Below, piece after piece: positions 27,363 to 36,057 of a DNA stretch of 64,000 nt. The DNA lies in assembly GCF_003003885.1 (NCBI RefSeq), contig NZ_PVWN01000006.1:1-64000 (forward strand), written 5' to 3'. Made by a program: the position numbers and the translations under genes. The notes under the pieces are model-generated. The model made no database searches. It saw only the letters and a program-made list of their open reading frames with translations, and was not told where the DNA came from. How positions within the stretch are numbered: the first letter of the stretch is position 1; every line of letters begins with the position of its first letter. The DNA comes from Chlorogloea sp. CCALA 695. Its GTDB lineage: Bacteria > Cyanobacteriota > Cyanobacteriia > Cyanobacteriales > Chroococcidiopsidaceae.

Positions 27363-29534
27363 TTAACCTTTCACGCAGACAACTTGTTTTAAAGTTGCCA
27401 CAATTTCCACTAAATCGGCTTGATTGCTCATCACTGTCTCTATTGACTTATAAGCGCCGGGAATTTCGTCTAAAACACCTTCATCTTTGCGGCATTCTAC
27501 GCCCTTTGTTTGCTTGATCAAGTCGTCAAGGGTAAAGTTGAGCTTTGCCTTATTTCGAGACATCAAACGCCCTGCGCCATGACTGCAAGAGCAATAACTA
27601 TCTGCATTACCTTTACCTTTAACAATGAAAGATTTTGCCCCCATTGAACCGGGAATAATACCGTAGTCTTCCTCTCGCGCTCGTACTGCACCTTTACGAG
27701 TTACGTATACATTCTCGCCAAAATGTACTTCTTTCTCGGCGTAATTGTGATGGCAATTGACCGATAGCAAAGGTTTAGTTGGTTTACCACCAGCCAAATG
27801 TTTTTCTACAATCCGCTTAAACCGCACCATCATCACATCTCGGTTAAAACGGGCGTAATTCTGCGCCCACTGCAAATCGTGCCAATAAGCTGCAAATTCT
27901 GGCGTACCAGCAACAAAGTAAGCTAAATCTTGATCGGGTAAACGTATATCTGCCAACTTAACTAATTCCTTAGCAGTGCTGATATGATTTTGAGCCAACA
28001 TATTACCAATATTGCGCGAACCAGAATGCAACATTAGCCAAACTTGATCTTCGCTATCAAGACAAACTTCTAAAAAGTGGTTTCCACCACCAAGAGAACC
28101 CATTTGATTCATGGCTTTACTTTCTAAATGCTGCACTCCCGAATGCAAATCTCTAAAATCAGCCCAACCTTGCCAATTAGTTACAGATTTCTCGACAACT
28201 TTATTTTGATTAAATCCAACAGGAATCTCTGCTTCAATATCCAAACGGATTTTTTTCAGCTTACCTTCTAGTTGTTCGGCGGTAAAGGGAGTCTTAATTG
28301 CACCCATTCCGCAGTTATGAACAAAAACACCAGCTTTTAAAGCAAAATTATGGTACTCAGGTACAGTCAAACAATAAACATCTTCTTGGTAGTTGAGCGT
28401 TTCAACTTTTACAACTTTATGATTGCATTTGTGTTCATATTTTTTATGATTATGCAATCCTATGGGGCTTTTGACTTCAGCCTTACAAATATTACAAAGG
28501 TAGTATCTGTTAGCAATTTCTTTGGTTTTTGCTCTACCTTTTTCACTTTGATTGTAGGCAATTAAATATTCCTTGCCTCGCTTGCCGTTATTTGCAACAG
28601 CTTGTTTAAAATGCTCAGGCTGCTCTTGCATATAATGAAGAATATTTACAGTTCCTCGTTCTGCATAGTATTTGTATCCTTCTGGAGTTTGGGCTTTTTT
28701 GGCGAAGCTCTGCGAGCGCGCTGGCGCTATCGCTGCTAATCGTTTTTGCTCAAATTCTGGAGACTGAAAATGTTGGTTTCGTTCTACTAAAGAGCGATGG
28801 TAAGCTGAATGCTCTCTAGCACTCATAAACTCTAAATTTTCAGGTCTATTATCGGACTCCTCAAAGTTTTTGTGATGAATTATAGTTTTTTGACCCGTGA
28901 AGGAGGGAACTTTACCCAGTAAACCTGAACGAGCTACTATCCAGTGAGCTTTTTGCCATCTACCAGAGTAAGGTTGAGAAATCAATGTATAACCGTCTCT
29001 ATCGAGTTTGGAATAGAAGGGCATTAACGAAGTCTCAGCTTTGAGATTTTGTGCTTCTTCATAAGCTCCATCTCTTAGCATAAACTTATGATCTGGAGTA
29101 CAAATAACCGTCTCTCCATTATCTAAGGTAACGTTAACTAGACTTGCATTTCGTTTAGTTAATTTAGCTGTTGCTTTGGCTGCAACAATCTTATTTGTCA
29201 ACGTGCAGGCATAAATTATAAATTCTTCACTAAGATTAGCAAGATCGCTAATTTTGTAAGATTTTCCATCTACTAGGGGAATTAGCGTATCTCCTACAAA
29301 ACAACCAATATCAACGCCAATGGCCGCCGGAACGATCGCATCAGTGGTTGCAACTACCGATCCAACTAATGCACCTTTCCCTAAATGAACATCTGGCATC
29401 AACGCTACGTGCTTAAATACGAAGGGCAAAAGCGCAACATTTTTTGCCATTTGGGTTTCTTGTCCGCCCAAAGCATGATTTGCCCAAGAAAGTACAGGCT
29501 TGGGCGTAGATAAATCTAATTTTTCGTAGGGCAT
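27363..29534 (-). CDS. rtcB: RNA-splicing ligase RtcB with an in-frame intein
   Basis: RtcB joins 2',3'-cyclic phosphate and 5'-OH RNA ends using GTP and Mn2+, in tRNA or mRNA repair. The precursor is 723 residues; removing the intein (78-407) leaves 393, the normal size. Extein motifs include MPDVHLGKGALVGSV, AIGVDIG joined to CGMGAIKTPF, GGGNHFLEV, MLHSGSRNIG, VNCHHNYAEKEVHF and SHGAGRLMSRNKA, which holds the His that takes GMP. The Cys after the insertion is the metal-binding active-site Cys, so the enzyme cannot act until the intein leaves. It has a good sigma70-type promoter and its own terminator; no rtcA or rtcR is adjacent. Confidence 0.95.
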   Translation of the reverse strand: MPYEKLDLSTPKPVLSWANHALGGQETQMAKNVALLPFVFKHVALMPDVHLGKGALVGSVVATTDAIVPAAIGVDIGCFVGDTLIPLVDGKSYKISDLANLSEEFIIYACTLTNKIVAAKATAKLTKRNASLVNVTLDNGETVICTPDHKFMLRDGAYEEAQNLKAETSLMPFYSKLDRDGYTLISQPYSGRWQKAHWIVARSGLLGKVPSFTGQKTIIHHKNFEESDNRPENLEFMSAREHSAYHRSLVERNQHFQSPEFEQKRLAAIAPARSQSFAKKAQTPEGYKYYAERGTVNILHYMQEQPEHFKQAVANNGKRGKEYLIAYNQSEKGRAKTKEIANRYYLCNICKAEVKSPIGLHNHKKYEHKCNHKVVKVETLNYQEDVYCLTVPEYHNFALKAGVFVHNCGMGAIKTPFTAEQLEGKLKKIRLDIEAEIPVGFNQNKVVEKSVTNWQGWADFRDLHSGVQHLESKAMNQMGSLGGGNHFLEVCLDSEDQVWLMLHSGSRNIGNMLAQNHISTAKELVKLADIRLPDQDLAYFVAGTPEFAAYWHDLQWAQNYARFNRDVMMVRFKRIVEKHLAGGKPTKPLLSVNCHHNYAEKEVHFGENVYVTRKGAVRAREEDYGIIPGSMGAKSFIVKGKGNADSYCSCSHGAGRLMSRNKAKLNFTLDDLIKQTKGVECRKDEGVLDEIPGAYKSIETVMSNQADLVEIVATLKQVVCVKG
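28314..29303 (-). mobile_element. intein with HNH homing endonuclease inside rtcB
   Basis: This is a 330-residue intein, precursor residues 78-407. Splicing block A is CFVGDTLIPL, block B is ETVICTPDHKFML (TxxH), block F is VYCLTVPEYHNF, and block G is GVFVHN followed by Cys+1. The central part holds an HNH-like nuclease (TIIHHKNFEESDNRPENLEF, then AREHSAYHR) and a C2H2-like zinc finger (CNICKAEVKSPIGLHNHKKY). All splicing residues are present, so it should be active. A small GC-rich repeat sits in frame after the nuclease. Confidence 0.95.
28701..28733 (-). repeat. GC-rich dispersed repeat, copy 2 (within the RtcB intein)
   Basis: On the minus strand it begins GCGATAGCGC, has the GCGCGC core and ends GCTTCGCC, matching 19281-19312 with about three differences in 31 bases. 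It encodes AIAPARSQSFA in the intein without breaking the frame. Confidence 0.8.
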
Positions 29535-29564
29535 AGACGTTTACTTATAGTACATATTACATTT

Positions 29565-29593
29565 ATACTACAAAGTACATACATAAACGTCAA
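29565..29593 (-). promoter_or_regulatory. sigma70-type promoter of rtcB
   Basis: On the minus strand TTGACG (29593-29588), a 17-bp spacer and TAGTAT (29570-29565) form a near-consensus promoter about 30 bases before the ATG. An 8-bp inverted repeat, GACGTTTA (29536-29543) and TAAACGTC (29584-29591), overlaps the -35 box and flanks the whole start region, so it could be an operator. Confidence 0.65.
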
Positions 29594-29773
29594 GAAACTC
29601 CGCTTAATCGATCTGCGGATAAACTTAAACTCCTAAAACTTTATCCAGCTATTCCTAGCCGTCGTTATCAAACTTGTCTTAATCTAATTTGTCAGCTAGA
29701 TGTTCATCTAATCCATTTTTAGGAAGAAATTACCATTTTGCTCTAAAACCACATTGAGTTTTTTATTGTTTAG

Positions 29774-30484
29774 TTATAGTTCCGAAACAGCCTTTGGAAT
29801 TGAGGTTCTATTTACCTTTGCCTGAATAGCTTGCAAAAAATTATTTAGAGATTCGCTTTTAATTTGCGGAATATCTTTATTTACGGGGTGATTTACGCGA
29901 TCGCTATTTACTTGAAAAGCACCTTGAAACGCTCCAGTAGTCCAATAAAAATTATCGTTTCGAGAAGGTTCTAGCTTCAAAAATAAAACGTAAAAATCTC
30001 CTACTTGAAAAAACTTATCGCCTTGATCTGGTGCATTATAAGCTTCGGTAAATATCCCACGTTGTCCTACAGTTATGATTTTGCTTGTACTTCCTTTGAG
30101 AGTTTTGCTCGGCACAAAGGTTATAGTACGATAACCGGGATCTCTTGAAGCTAAAATTTGATTGATAACAACAGAATCTAGAGGTTTTGTTCTTCGATCT
30201 TCTGTCCAGCCTGGGGGTAAAGATTGCTCTTTGCTAGGTAAAATTATTTTAGGATTACCTGTAAACTTTCCGAATACAACCACATCAGAAGCCGCTAGAA
30301 GTTCATCAATATTTTTATAGTTATTTGCAAGTTCTAGAGCGATCTTGATTTTGGGTTTAAGCTTTGTTGTAGATGGTTGCTTAATAGCTATTTCAGCTAC
30401 GGCTACAGTATTTTTATAGGCAATGCTAGTTATCAACACGATACTAAACAAACCTGCTAGCTTTAAACGGTTATTGATGGGCAT
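29774..30484 (-). CDS. secreted hypothetical protein
   Basis: This 236-residue protein has a signal-like start (RLKLAGLFSIVLITSIAY then AVAEI). A mature domain of unknown type follows, with ASDVVVFGKFTGNPK, VPSKTLKGSTSKIITVGQRG and GDFYVLFLKLEPS. The strand pattern suggests a beta-rich periplasmic domain. I do not recognise the family. It lies between rtcB and pyrD on the same strand, 23 bases after pyrD in map order. Confidence 0.7.
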   Translation of the reverse strand: MPINNRLKLAGLFSIVLITSIAYKNTVAVAEIAIKQPSTTKLKPKIKIALELANNYKNIDELLAASDVVVFGKFTGNPKIILPSKEQSLPPGWTEDRRTKPLDSVVINQILASRDPGYRTITFVPSKTLKGSTSKIITVGQRGIFTEAYNAPDQGDKFFQVGDFYVLFLKLEPSRNDNFYWTTGAFQGAFQVNSDRVNHPVNKDIPQIKSESLNNFLQAIQAKVNRTSIPKAVSEL

Positions 30485-30507
30485 TGATTACACTCTCGAA
30501 AAATAAG

Positions 30508-31638
30508 CTAGTTATTAGTTAAACCTATCGCTTGAGAAACAGATGTTAATTGATGTTCTAACAATTTTTCCTGCAAACCGATTAAAATTCGCCGCACCAT
30601 TAACGGTCCCTCATAAATCCATCCGGTGTAAACTTGCAATAAACTTGCACCCGCCGTTATTTTTTCCCAAGCATCGGCGGCGGTAAATATCCCCCCAACT
30701 CCAATAATAGGCAGTTGTCCTTTAGTTTCCGAATAAATAAACCGGATAACTTCAGTAGAGCGATTTTTTACAGGTAAGCCACTAATACCGCCATTTTCTT
30801 CATGTACAGATTTACCTGTAGTAGCAATAACTTGGGTTTGCAAATTATCGCGGCGAATAGTTGTGTTTGTAGCAATAATTCCGGCAAGTTGCTGAACTTG
30901 AGCAACTTTTATAATATCTGCGATCGCCTCCCATTCTAAATCAGGAGCAATTTTAACTAAAATTGGTTTACGTCCTTGGTTTTCTTGTTGCAAAGCGTCT
31001 ATTATGGCGTTCAAACTCCCCGCATCCTGCAAACTGCGTAATCCTGGAGTATTGGGGGAAGATACGTTAACTACAAAATAATCTCCCCACTTTTGCAAAG
31101 CGCGAAAACTCCCCAAATAATCGGCGGGTGCGTCTTCTAAAGGCGTAACTTTAGATTTACCTAAATTAATCCCAATCGGAATTAAACTTTTAGCCGTTTT
31201 AAATCTCTCTGCTAATTGTGCCGCCATTGCTGCGCTACCGCAATTATTAAACCCCATGCGATTAAGCGCGGCTTTATCGACAGGTAAACGAAATAAACGC
31301 GGCAGTGGGCTTCCAGGCTGCGCTTGTAAGGTTACAGTACCTATTTCTGCAAAGCCAAACCCAAAACTCGACCACATTCCCGCCGCTAGTCCATCTTTAT
31401 CAAATCCCGCCGCCAACCCTACAGGATTAGAAAATTCTAAACCCCAGAGGTTTTGTTGCAAAGAATCATGGCTGAAGTTCAAAGACTTTGCTAATTGAGC
31501 TTTTACGCCTTGAGAAATAATATTTTTACTTTTGTCTAGTTTGACAAGGTTGCTAATTGTCTGTTTTTGCAACCATTCAGGATCAGTTTTTAAGCCAGAA
31601 AACAAAATTGGACTAACTACGGATTGATAAATATCCAC
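30508..31638 (-). CDS. pyrD: quinone-dependent dihydroorotate dehydrogenase (class 2)
   Basis: This 376-residue FMN enzyme of pyrimidine synthesis passes electrons to membrane quinone. The class 2 features are an N-terminal membrane-binding helix (SVVSPILFSGL), NPVGLAAGFDKDG, GFAEIGTVTLQAQPGSPLPR, the catalytic Ser region NVSSPNTPGLRSLQ, and the FMN phosphate site GVGGIFTAADAWEKI. The GTG at 31638 gives the usual (M)DIYQSVVSP start; a TTG at 31650 is the alternative. Confidence 0.94.
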   Translation of the reverse strand: MDIYQSVVSPILFSGLKTDPEWLQKQTISNLVKLDKSKNIISQGVKAQLAKSLNFSHDSLQQNLWGLEFSNPVGLAAGFDKDGLAAGMWSSFGFGFAEIGTVTLQAQPGSPLPRLFRLPVDKAALNRMGFNNCGSAAMAAQLAERFKTAKSLIPIGINLGKSKVTPLEDAPADYLGSFRALQKWGDYFVVNVSSPNTPGLRSLQDAGSLNAIIDALQQENQGRKPILVKIAPDLEWEAIADIIKVAQVQQLAGIIATNTTIRRDNLQTQVIATTGKSVHEENGGISGLPVKNRSTEVIRFIYSETKGQLPIIGVGGIFTAADAWEKITAGASLLQVYTGWIYEGPLMVRRILIGLQEKLLEHQLTSVSQAIGLTNN

Positions 31639-31680
31639 TATGGAGAGCAAGTATAAATTCAGTTTTAGTCTAAAACTAAA

Positions 31681-31716
31681 AAGTAGACTTCAGCTATTAA
31701 TTGCTCAAGTCTACTT
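31681..31716 (-). terminator. rho-independent terminator after thrC and the MoaD-like gene
   Basis: AAGTAGACTT (31681-31690) and AAGTCTACTT (31707-31716) are perfect 10-bp arms. A short inner AGC/GCT stem follows, and a T run lies on the minus strand. It starts about 20 bases past the MoaD-like stop. Confidence 0.8.
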
Positions 31717-31736
31717 ACAAATAACTATTGACTTTA

Positions 31737-32012
31737 TCAGCCGCCAGCCACCGCCGGAACTATACTGACTTCATCACCCTCTTTTAGCGGGGTATCTGTC
31801 CCTTCTAGAAAGCGGATATCTTCACTGTTGACGTAAAGGTTCAAAAACCGCCGAGGTTGTCCTTGTTCGTCGCACAGACGCGCTTTGATACCAGGACAAG
31901 TTTGCTCTAAAGCTTCGATTAATTCAGAAATAGTTGCGCCATTACATTCTAAAGTGGCTTGGTCATTAGTGAATTTTTGCAGGGGAGTAGGAATTAAGAC
32001 TTTGACGGACAT
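31737..32012 (-). CDS. MoaD/ThiS-like ubiquitin-fold sulfur carrier
   Basis: This 91-residue beta-grasp protein ends with the Gly-Gly tail (SIVPAVAGG) that is activated as a thiocarboxylate in this family. MoaD proteins serve molybdopterin synthesis and ThiS serves thiamine synthesis. This one lies 45 bases behind thrC and may act in sulfur transfer for amino-acid synthesis. That role is inferred from position only. Confidence 0.85.
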   Translation of the reverse strand: MSVKVLIPTPLQKFTNDQATLECNGATISELIEALEQTCPGIKARLCDEQGQPRRFLNLYVNSEDIRFLEGTDTPLKEGDEVSIVPAVAGG

Positions 32013-32057
32013 AGGGAAAAGGTAGCAAGGAGGACAAATTACAACAATGATTTTTTC

Positions 32058-33359
32058 TTAAACTAGCACGGGCTGCCAATCTAAACGATCTAATGTACGC
32101 GATCGCTCTAACGCTCGTTCAAAGCTATCTAACTTCGCCTCAATAGTGAGTGGTTCGCCAATGTAACCTTGTACCGCTTCTTGAGTCTTTAATCCATTCC
32201 CGGTAATGTAAACTACTGTTGTTTCTTCAGGGTCAATTTTACCTGCTTCTACAAGCTTTTTGAGGACAGCAATAGTTGTTCCCCCGGCGGTTTCTGTAAA
32301 TATGCCTTCAGTTTCAGCTAGAAGCTTGATACCGTCAATGATTTCTGCATCGTTGACTGATTCAATGTTTCCGTTGGTTTTTCTAGCTACTTCAAGGGCA
32401 TAAACTCCATCGGCGGGATTACCGATCGCAATTGATTTAGCGATCGTGTTAGGCTTGACTGGTTTAATAAAGTCTCGGTTTTCTCGGTAAGCTTGAGCAA
32501 TTGGCGAACACCCCTCAGCTTGCGCGCCGCTAAAACGCACGTCTTTATCTTCTACTAAACCAACATCAACAAATTCTCGGAAACCCTTGTAGATTTTGGT
32601 AAATAACGAACCAGAAGCAAGAGGCGCAACTATATGATCTGGTAATTGCCAGCCTAATTGTTCGGCGACTTCGTAACCCAAGGTTTTTGAGCCTTCGGAG
32701 TAATAAGGACGTAAATTAATATTGACAAATCCCCAGTCGTGTGTATTTGCTACTTCACAGCAGAGGCGATTAACTTGGTCATAGTTGCCTTCTACCGCCA
32801 TTACTGTAGGCCCATAGATCAGCGTTCCCAAAATTTTCCCAGCTTCTAAGTCTGCGGGAATAAACACGCAGCAGTCTAAACCAGCGCTGGCAGCAATCGC
32901 GGCGGTAGAATTAGCTAAGTTGCCCGTACTGGCGCAAGAAACCATTGTAAAGCCCAATTCTTTAGCACGGGTAAGAGCGACGGAAACTACCCGGTCTTTA
33001 AAGCTCAATGTGGGCATATTGACGGCATCATTTTTAATGAAAAGCTTTTTCAACCCCAAACGCCGCGCCAAGCGATTCGCCTGTACTAATGGGGTCATTC
33101 CCGTACCAACATCGATGGGGTTGTCGGTGGCTACGGGTAAAAATGCTCGGTAGCGCCAAATTGAATTTGGCCCAGCTTGGATACTTTCGCGGGTAACAGT
33201 GCGACGGATAGCGTCGTAGTCATAGGTTACTTCCAATGGCCCAAAGCATTCTTCACAAACATGAATAGCTTTTAGTTCGTACTCGGCGCTACATTCTTTG
33301 CACTTCAAAGCGCTAAATGTAGCCGATAAAGATATTGGTTCTGCGAGTTCTTTGGTCAT
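32058..33359 (-). CDS. thrC: threonine synthase
   Basis: This 433-residue PLP enzyme converts O-phosphohomoserine to threonine. An N-terminal zinc-ribbon-like region (CKECSAEY, CEECFGPL) precedes the PLP Lys in LSFKDRVVSVAL. SCASTGNLANSTAAIA binds the phosphate, and GSLFTKIYKGF and AETEGIFTETAGGTT complete the fold-type II core. A likely two-gene unit with the MoaD-like gene ends at a strong terminator. The promoter probably lies near the palindrome cluster at 33426-33593. Confidence 0.94.
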   Translation of the reverse strand: MTKELAEPISLSATFSALKCKECSAEYELKAIHVCEECFGPLEVTYDYDAIRRTVTRESIQAGPNSIWRYRAFLPVATDNPIDVGTGMTPLVQANRLARRLGLKKLFIKNDAVNMPTLSFKDRVVSVALTRAKELGFTMVSCASTGNLANSTAAIAASAGLDCCVFIPADLEAGKILGTLIYGPTVMAVEGNYDQVNRLCCEVANTHDWGFVNINLRPYYSEGSKTLGYEVAEQLGWQLPDHIVAPLASGSLFTKIYKGFREFVDVGLVEDKDVRFSGAQAEGCSPIAQAYRENRDFIKPVKPNTIAKSIAIGNPADGVYALEVARKTNGNIESVNDAEIIDGIKLLAETEGIFTETAGGTTIAVLKKLVEAGKIDPEETTVVYITGNGLKTQEAVQGYIGEPLTIEAKLDSFERALERSRTLDRLDWQPVLV

Positions 33360-33425
33360 TGGCTCTATACCTTCTGTTTTCCGTCAGTCGCTTGATACTA
33401 ACACGGGGTATTTTCCACGTCAAAC

Positions 33426-33450
33426 ATACCCGACCTATTTTGTCGGGTAT
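33426..33450. terminator. perfect hairpin between secF and thrC
   Basis: ATACCCGAC and GTCGGGTAT pair perfectly over 9 bp around a 7-nt loop. It may end the secF transcript or act as a leader structure of thrC, which starts 67 bases away. Confidence 0.55.
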
Positions 33451-33525
33451 AGATTTAGCTACTAAAAAAGCAGGTTTTTCACCTACTTCTTAAGATTGAG
33501 GAGAGGTTTTGGCGTTGTCCAATTC

Positions 33526-33553
33526 AGGGCGCGTCTTCATGAAGACGCGCTCT
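33526..33553. repeat. 22-bp perfect palindrome with extended arms
   Basis: Bases 33529-33550 are identical to their reverse complement (half-site GCGCGTCTTCA). The arms extend with one mismatch to 33526 and 33553. It has no spacer, which suits a dimeric protein site or a mobile repeat better than a terminator. Confidence 0.7.
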
Positions 33554-33562
33554 AAAAACTAA

Positions 33563-33593
33563 TGTAGAGACGTTGCATTGCAATGTCTCTACA
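33563..33593. repeat. 31-bp dispersed inverted repeat (TGTAGAGAC type)
   Basis: TGTAGAGACGTTGCA and TGCAATGTCTCTACA form a near-perfect inverted repeat with one mismatch. Elements with this TGTAGAGACGTTGCA arm are common intergenic repeats in cyanobacterial genomes. It lies immediately past the secF stop. Confidence 0.75.
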
Positions 33594-33619
33594 CCTAATC
33601 AACAACGCCGGGATTTTAA

Positions 33620-34576
33620 CTACTCAAGTATTTCTACAGGCTTGGGTCGAACCCTTGTTTCTCTCCACAATGACAACAACGTACTCGCAATAAAGATACT
33701 GGAATATGCCCCTAGGGTAAAACCAATAATTAGCGCTAAAGCAAAGTTTTTGAGAGTTTCACCCCCAAATAGGAAGATCGAAAACAATGTTAGTAACACC
33801 GTTAAAGTAGTATTGATCGAACGAGTCAAGGTTTGATTGACTGCATCATCGACAATTTCTTTAATTGGCTGGTCAGGATTGAGTTTGACTACTTCTCGAA
33901 TGCGATCGTAAATAACTACAGTATCGTTAACCGAAAAACCTGTAATCGTTAGCAAAGAAACGATAAATAAGCTATCTACTTCCACACCTTGCACTAAGCC
34001 CAAAACCGAGAAAGCACCCGCCGTAATTAAGACATCGTGGAACAAAGCAACGATCGCAAATATTGCATAATCAAACTCAAAGCGGAAGCTGAGGTAAATA
34101 ATAATCCCTGCAAAAGAAACAATTAGCGCCTTTAAACCCGAACTAAGCAATTGTCTCCCAATAGTTGGGCCAACAGTATCATTTTGACTTTTTTCTAAGT
34201 CCAATGAACCTATCGCTTGGCTTAAAGCATCTTGCAACTTAGTCCGTTCTTCACCGTTTAAATTTTTGGTGCGAATAGATAGAATTTGATCGTTAGAGTT
34301 GCGCTCTTTATCTACAAGTTGAATTGTACTATTGCCTAAACCTTGGTCTGTCATAATCTGACGTACCGCCGCTAAATCAATTTTGCGATCACATACTCCC
34401 TCTATAGTACAATCGCGCTGTAGTTGTAGCCGAGTACCGCCGACAAAATCTAAACTAGGGCGCAACGGTGCATTAATTTGTTGCCAGGAAACGAGCATTG
34501 AAATTAAACTAGCCAAAATCAGCGCCAAAGATATACTCCACCAGAGATTTCTTTTTTTGTTGACACTAAACTTCAT
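33620..34576 (-). CDS. secF: protein translocase subunit SecF
   Basis: This 318-residue membrane protein assists SecYEG export by proton-driven release of substrates. It has six membrane segments. The conserved SecF features are [12 protein letters not shown], the [21 protein letters not shown] region and VIYDRIRE. Its start overlaps the secD stop by 4 bases, so it is translationally coupled. Confidence 0.96.
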   Translation of the reverse strand: MKFSVNKKRNLWWSISLALILASLISMLVSWQQINAPLRPSLDFVGGTRLQLQRDCTIEGVCDRKIDLAAVRQIMTDQGLGNSTIQLVDKERNSNDQILSIRTKNLNGEERTKLQDALSQAIGSLDLEKSQNDTVGPTIGRQLLSSGLKALIVSFAGIIIYLSFRFEFDYAIFAIVALFHDVLITAGAFSVLGLVQGVEVDSLFIVSLLTITGFSVNDTVVIYDRIREVVKLNPDQPIKEIVDDAVNQTLTRSINTTLTVLLTLFSIFLFGGETLKNFALALIIGFTLGAYSSIFIASTLLSLWRETRVRPKPVEILE

Positions 34577-35982
34577 AAAGCCCCCGATGCCTTTTTAGCT
34601 GCTGGTAGATTTGGACAAAATAGCTCTGGTTTACGCAACGCAGGTAAGCTAATGGCGATAAACATTAATGTCCGACTGCAAGTAAGTGCCGTAAACATAC
34701 TCATTGCTACGCCCAGCGCCAAAGTTAAAGCAAAGCCTCGCACTAAACCCGAACCCAGCCAAAACAACGCCGCACAAGCAATTACCGTTGTTACATTTCC
34801 ATCTAAAATGCTAGAAAAAGCTCGGAAAAAGCCGGATTCTACCGAACGATATAATGTTTTACCTGCGCGTAATTCTTCCCGCGTCCGTTCAAAAATTAAA
34901 ACATTAGCATCTACCGCCATCCCGATACTGAGAATAAACCCAGCAATTCCTGGGAGTGTCAGAGTAACGCCTAAAAGAGCAAAAGTAGCCCAAGTAAGTA
35001 GAGAGTAAATAATTAAAGCAATGTCAGCAATTAATCCTGGTAAACGGTAGTACACCACCATGAAAATTAGAACTAAAAGCAAACCACCTACCCCAGCGTA
35101 GATACTGCGTTGAATGCTATCACGTCCTAAAGTAGCCCCTACAGTGCGGATTTCCATAATCTTAACGGGTACAGGTAAAGCACCACCCCGTAATTGAACG
35201 CTTAACTCGTTTGCTTCTTGGGCTGTAAAGCGCCCAGTAATGACTGCACCACCGCCGCTAATTCCATTAGCGGCAAATTCGACCCCAACATTAGGCGAAC
35301 TAATTAGTTTATTATCTAAGAAAATTCCTATACTGCGCCCTGTCCCCGCAAGATTTTTTGTTAAATCTGCAAATAATTTCCCGCCTTCATCATCAAAGCG
35401 GATAGCTACATTCCAATTATTGCTAGATTGGGTAGGTTCGCCAAAAGCATCTTTAAGATTTCTGCCGCCTAACCCCTTGCTTTCAAATAATTCAGAAATC
35501 GCACTATAATTATTTTGCAAGTCTGCAATATTTTTATCTATTGCTGCTTTATCTTCAGTTTTCCTTAGCTCTACTTGTTTGGCTAATAGCTCGCTCTGTG
35601 ATTGTTGATAAGCAAATAATTGAGCCTCTGTACCGGGCTTTTGGGCTTTAAATTCTAACTGCGCTGTACCGCCTAAAACCTTTTCTGCTTGTACCGGATC
35701 GCTGACTCCCGGCAATTGCACCAAAATTTGATCTTGTCCTACGGTTTGTACTACAGGTTCAGACACGCCTAAACCGTTGACGCGATTTTCAATTACTTTT
35801 TGTACGTCTTCTAGCTGTTGTTGGGTAATTTGCTTAATTTTATCGGTGGTTTTTACTTGAATTGTTAACTGAGAACCCCCCTGTAAATCCAACCCCAATG
35901 GAATCTTAATCGTAGAAATCGTTACAATCGCTCCGACGATTAATGCCAAAATTAAAGCTAATACCCCTCGCTGTTTCTGCAT
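34573..35982 (-). CDS. secD: protein translocase subunit SecD
   Basis: SecD, the partner of SecF, has 469 residues from the chosen start. Key features are [31 protein letters not shown] periplasmic P1 sequence, [25 protein letters not shown], and the transmembrane motif [18 protein letters not shown]. The ATG at 35982 follows AGGAG with an 11-nt spacer and gives the usual [10 protein letters not shown] start. An in-frame ATG at 36048 would add 22 residues. Confidence 0.96.
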   Translation of the reverse strand: MQKQRGVLALILALIVGAIVTISTIKIPLGLDLQGGSQLTIQVKTTDKIKQITQQQLEDVQKVIENRVNGLGVSEPVVQTVGQDQILVQLPGVSDPVQAEKVLGGTAQLEFKAQKPGTEAQLFAYQQSQSELLAKQVELRKTEDKAAIDKNIADLQNNYSAISELFESKGLGGRNLKDAFGEPTQSSNNWNVAIRFDDEGGKLFADLTKNLAGTGRSIGIFLDNKLISSPNVGVEFAANGISGGGAVITGRFTAQEANELSVQLRGGALPVPVKIMEIRTVGATLGRDSIQRSIYAGVGGLLLVLIFMVVYYRLPGLIADIALIIYSLLTWATFALLGVTLTLPGIAGFILSIGMAVDANVLIFERTREELRAGKTLYRSVESGFFRAFSSILDGNVTTVIACAALFWLGSGLVRGFALTLALGVAMSMFTALTCSRTLMFIAISLPALRKPELFCPNLPAAKKASGAL

Positions 35983-36057
35983 ACCATGACCCGCTCCTAA
36001 ACAAATGTATAATAATCGGTTTTGAACGGGTCGTAGCAGAAAATCCATTACTTCCCG

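Noticed and set aside
29582..29722. A 46-codon plus-strand frame in the rtcB upstream gap (reads RSADKLKLLKLYPAIPSRRY)
   Set aside because: It has no start codon, overlaps the rtcB promoter and matches no family I can name. It could be a gene relic but cannot be supported.
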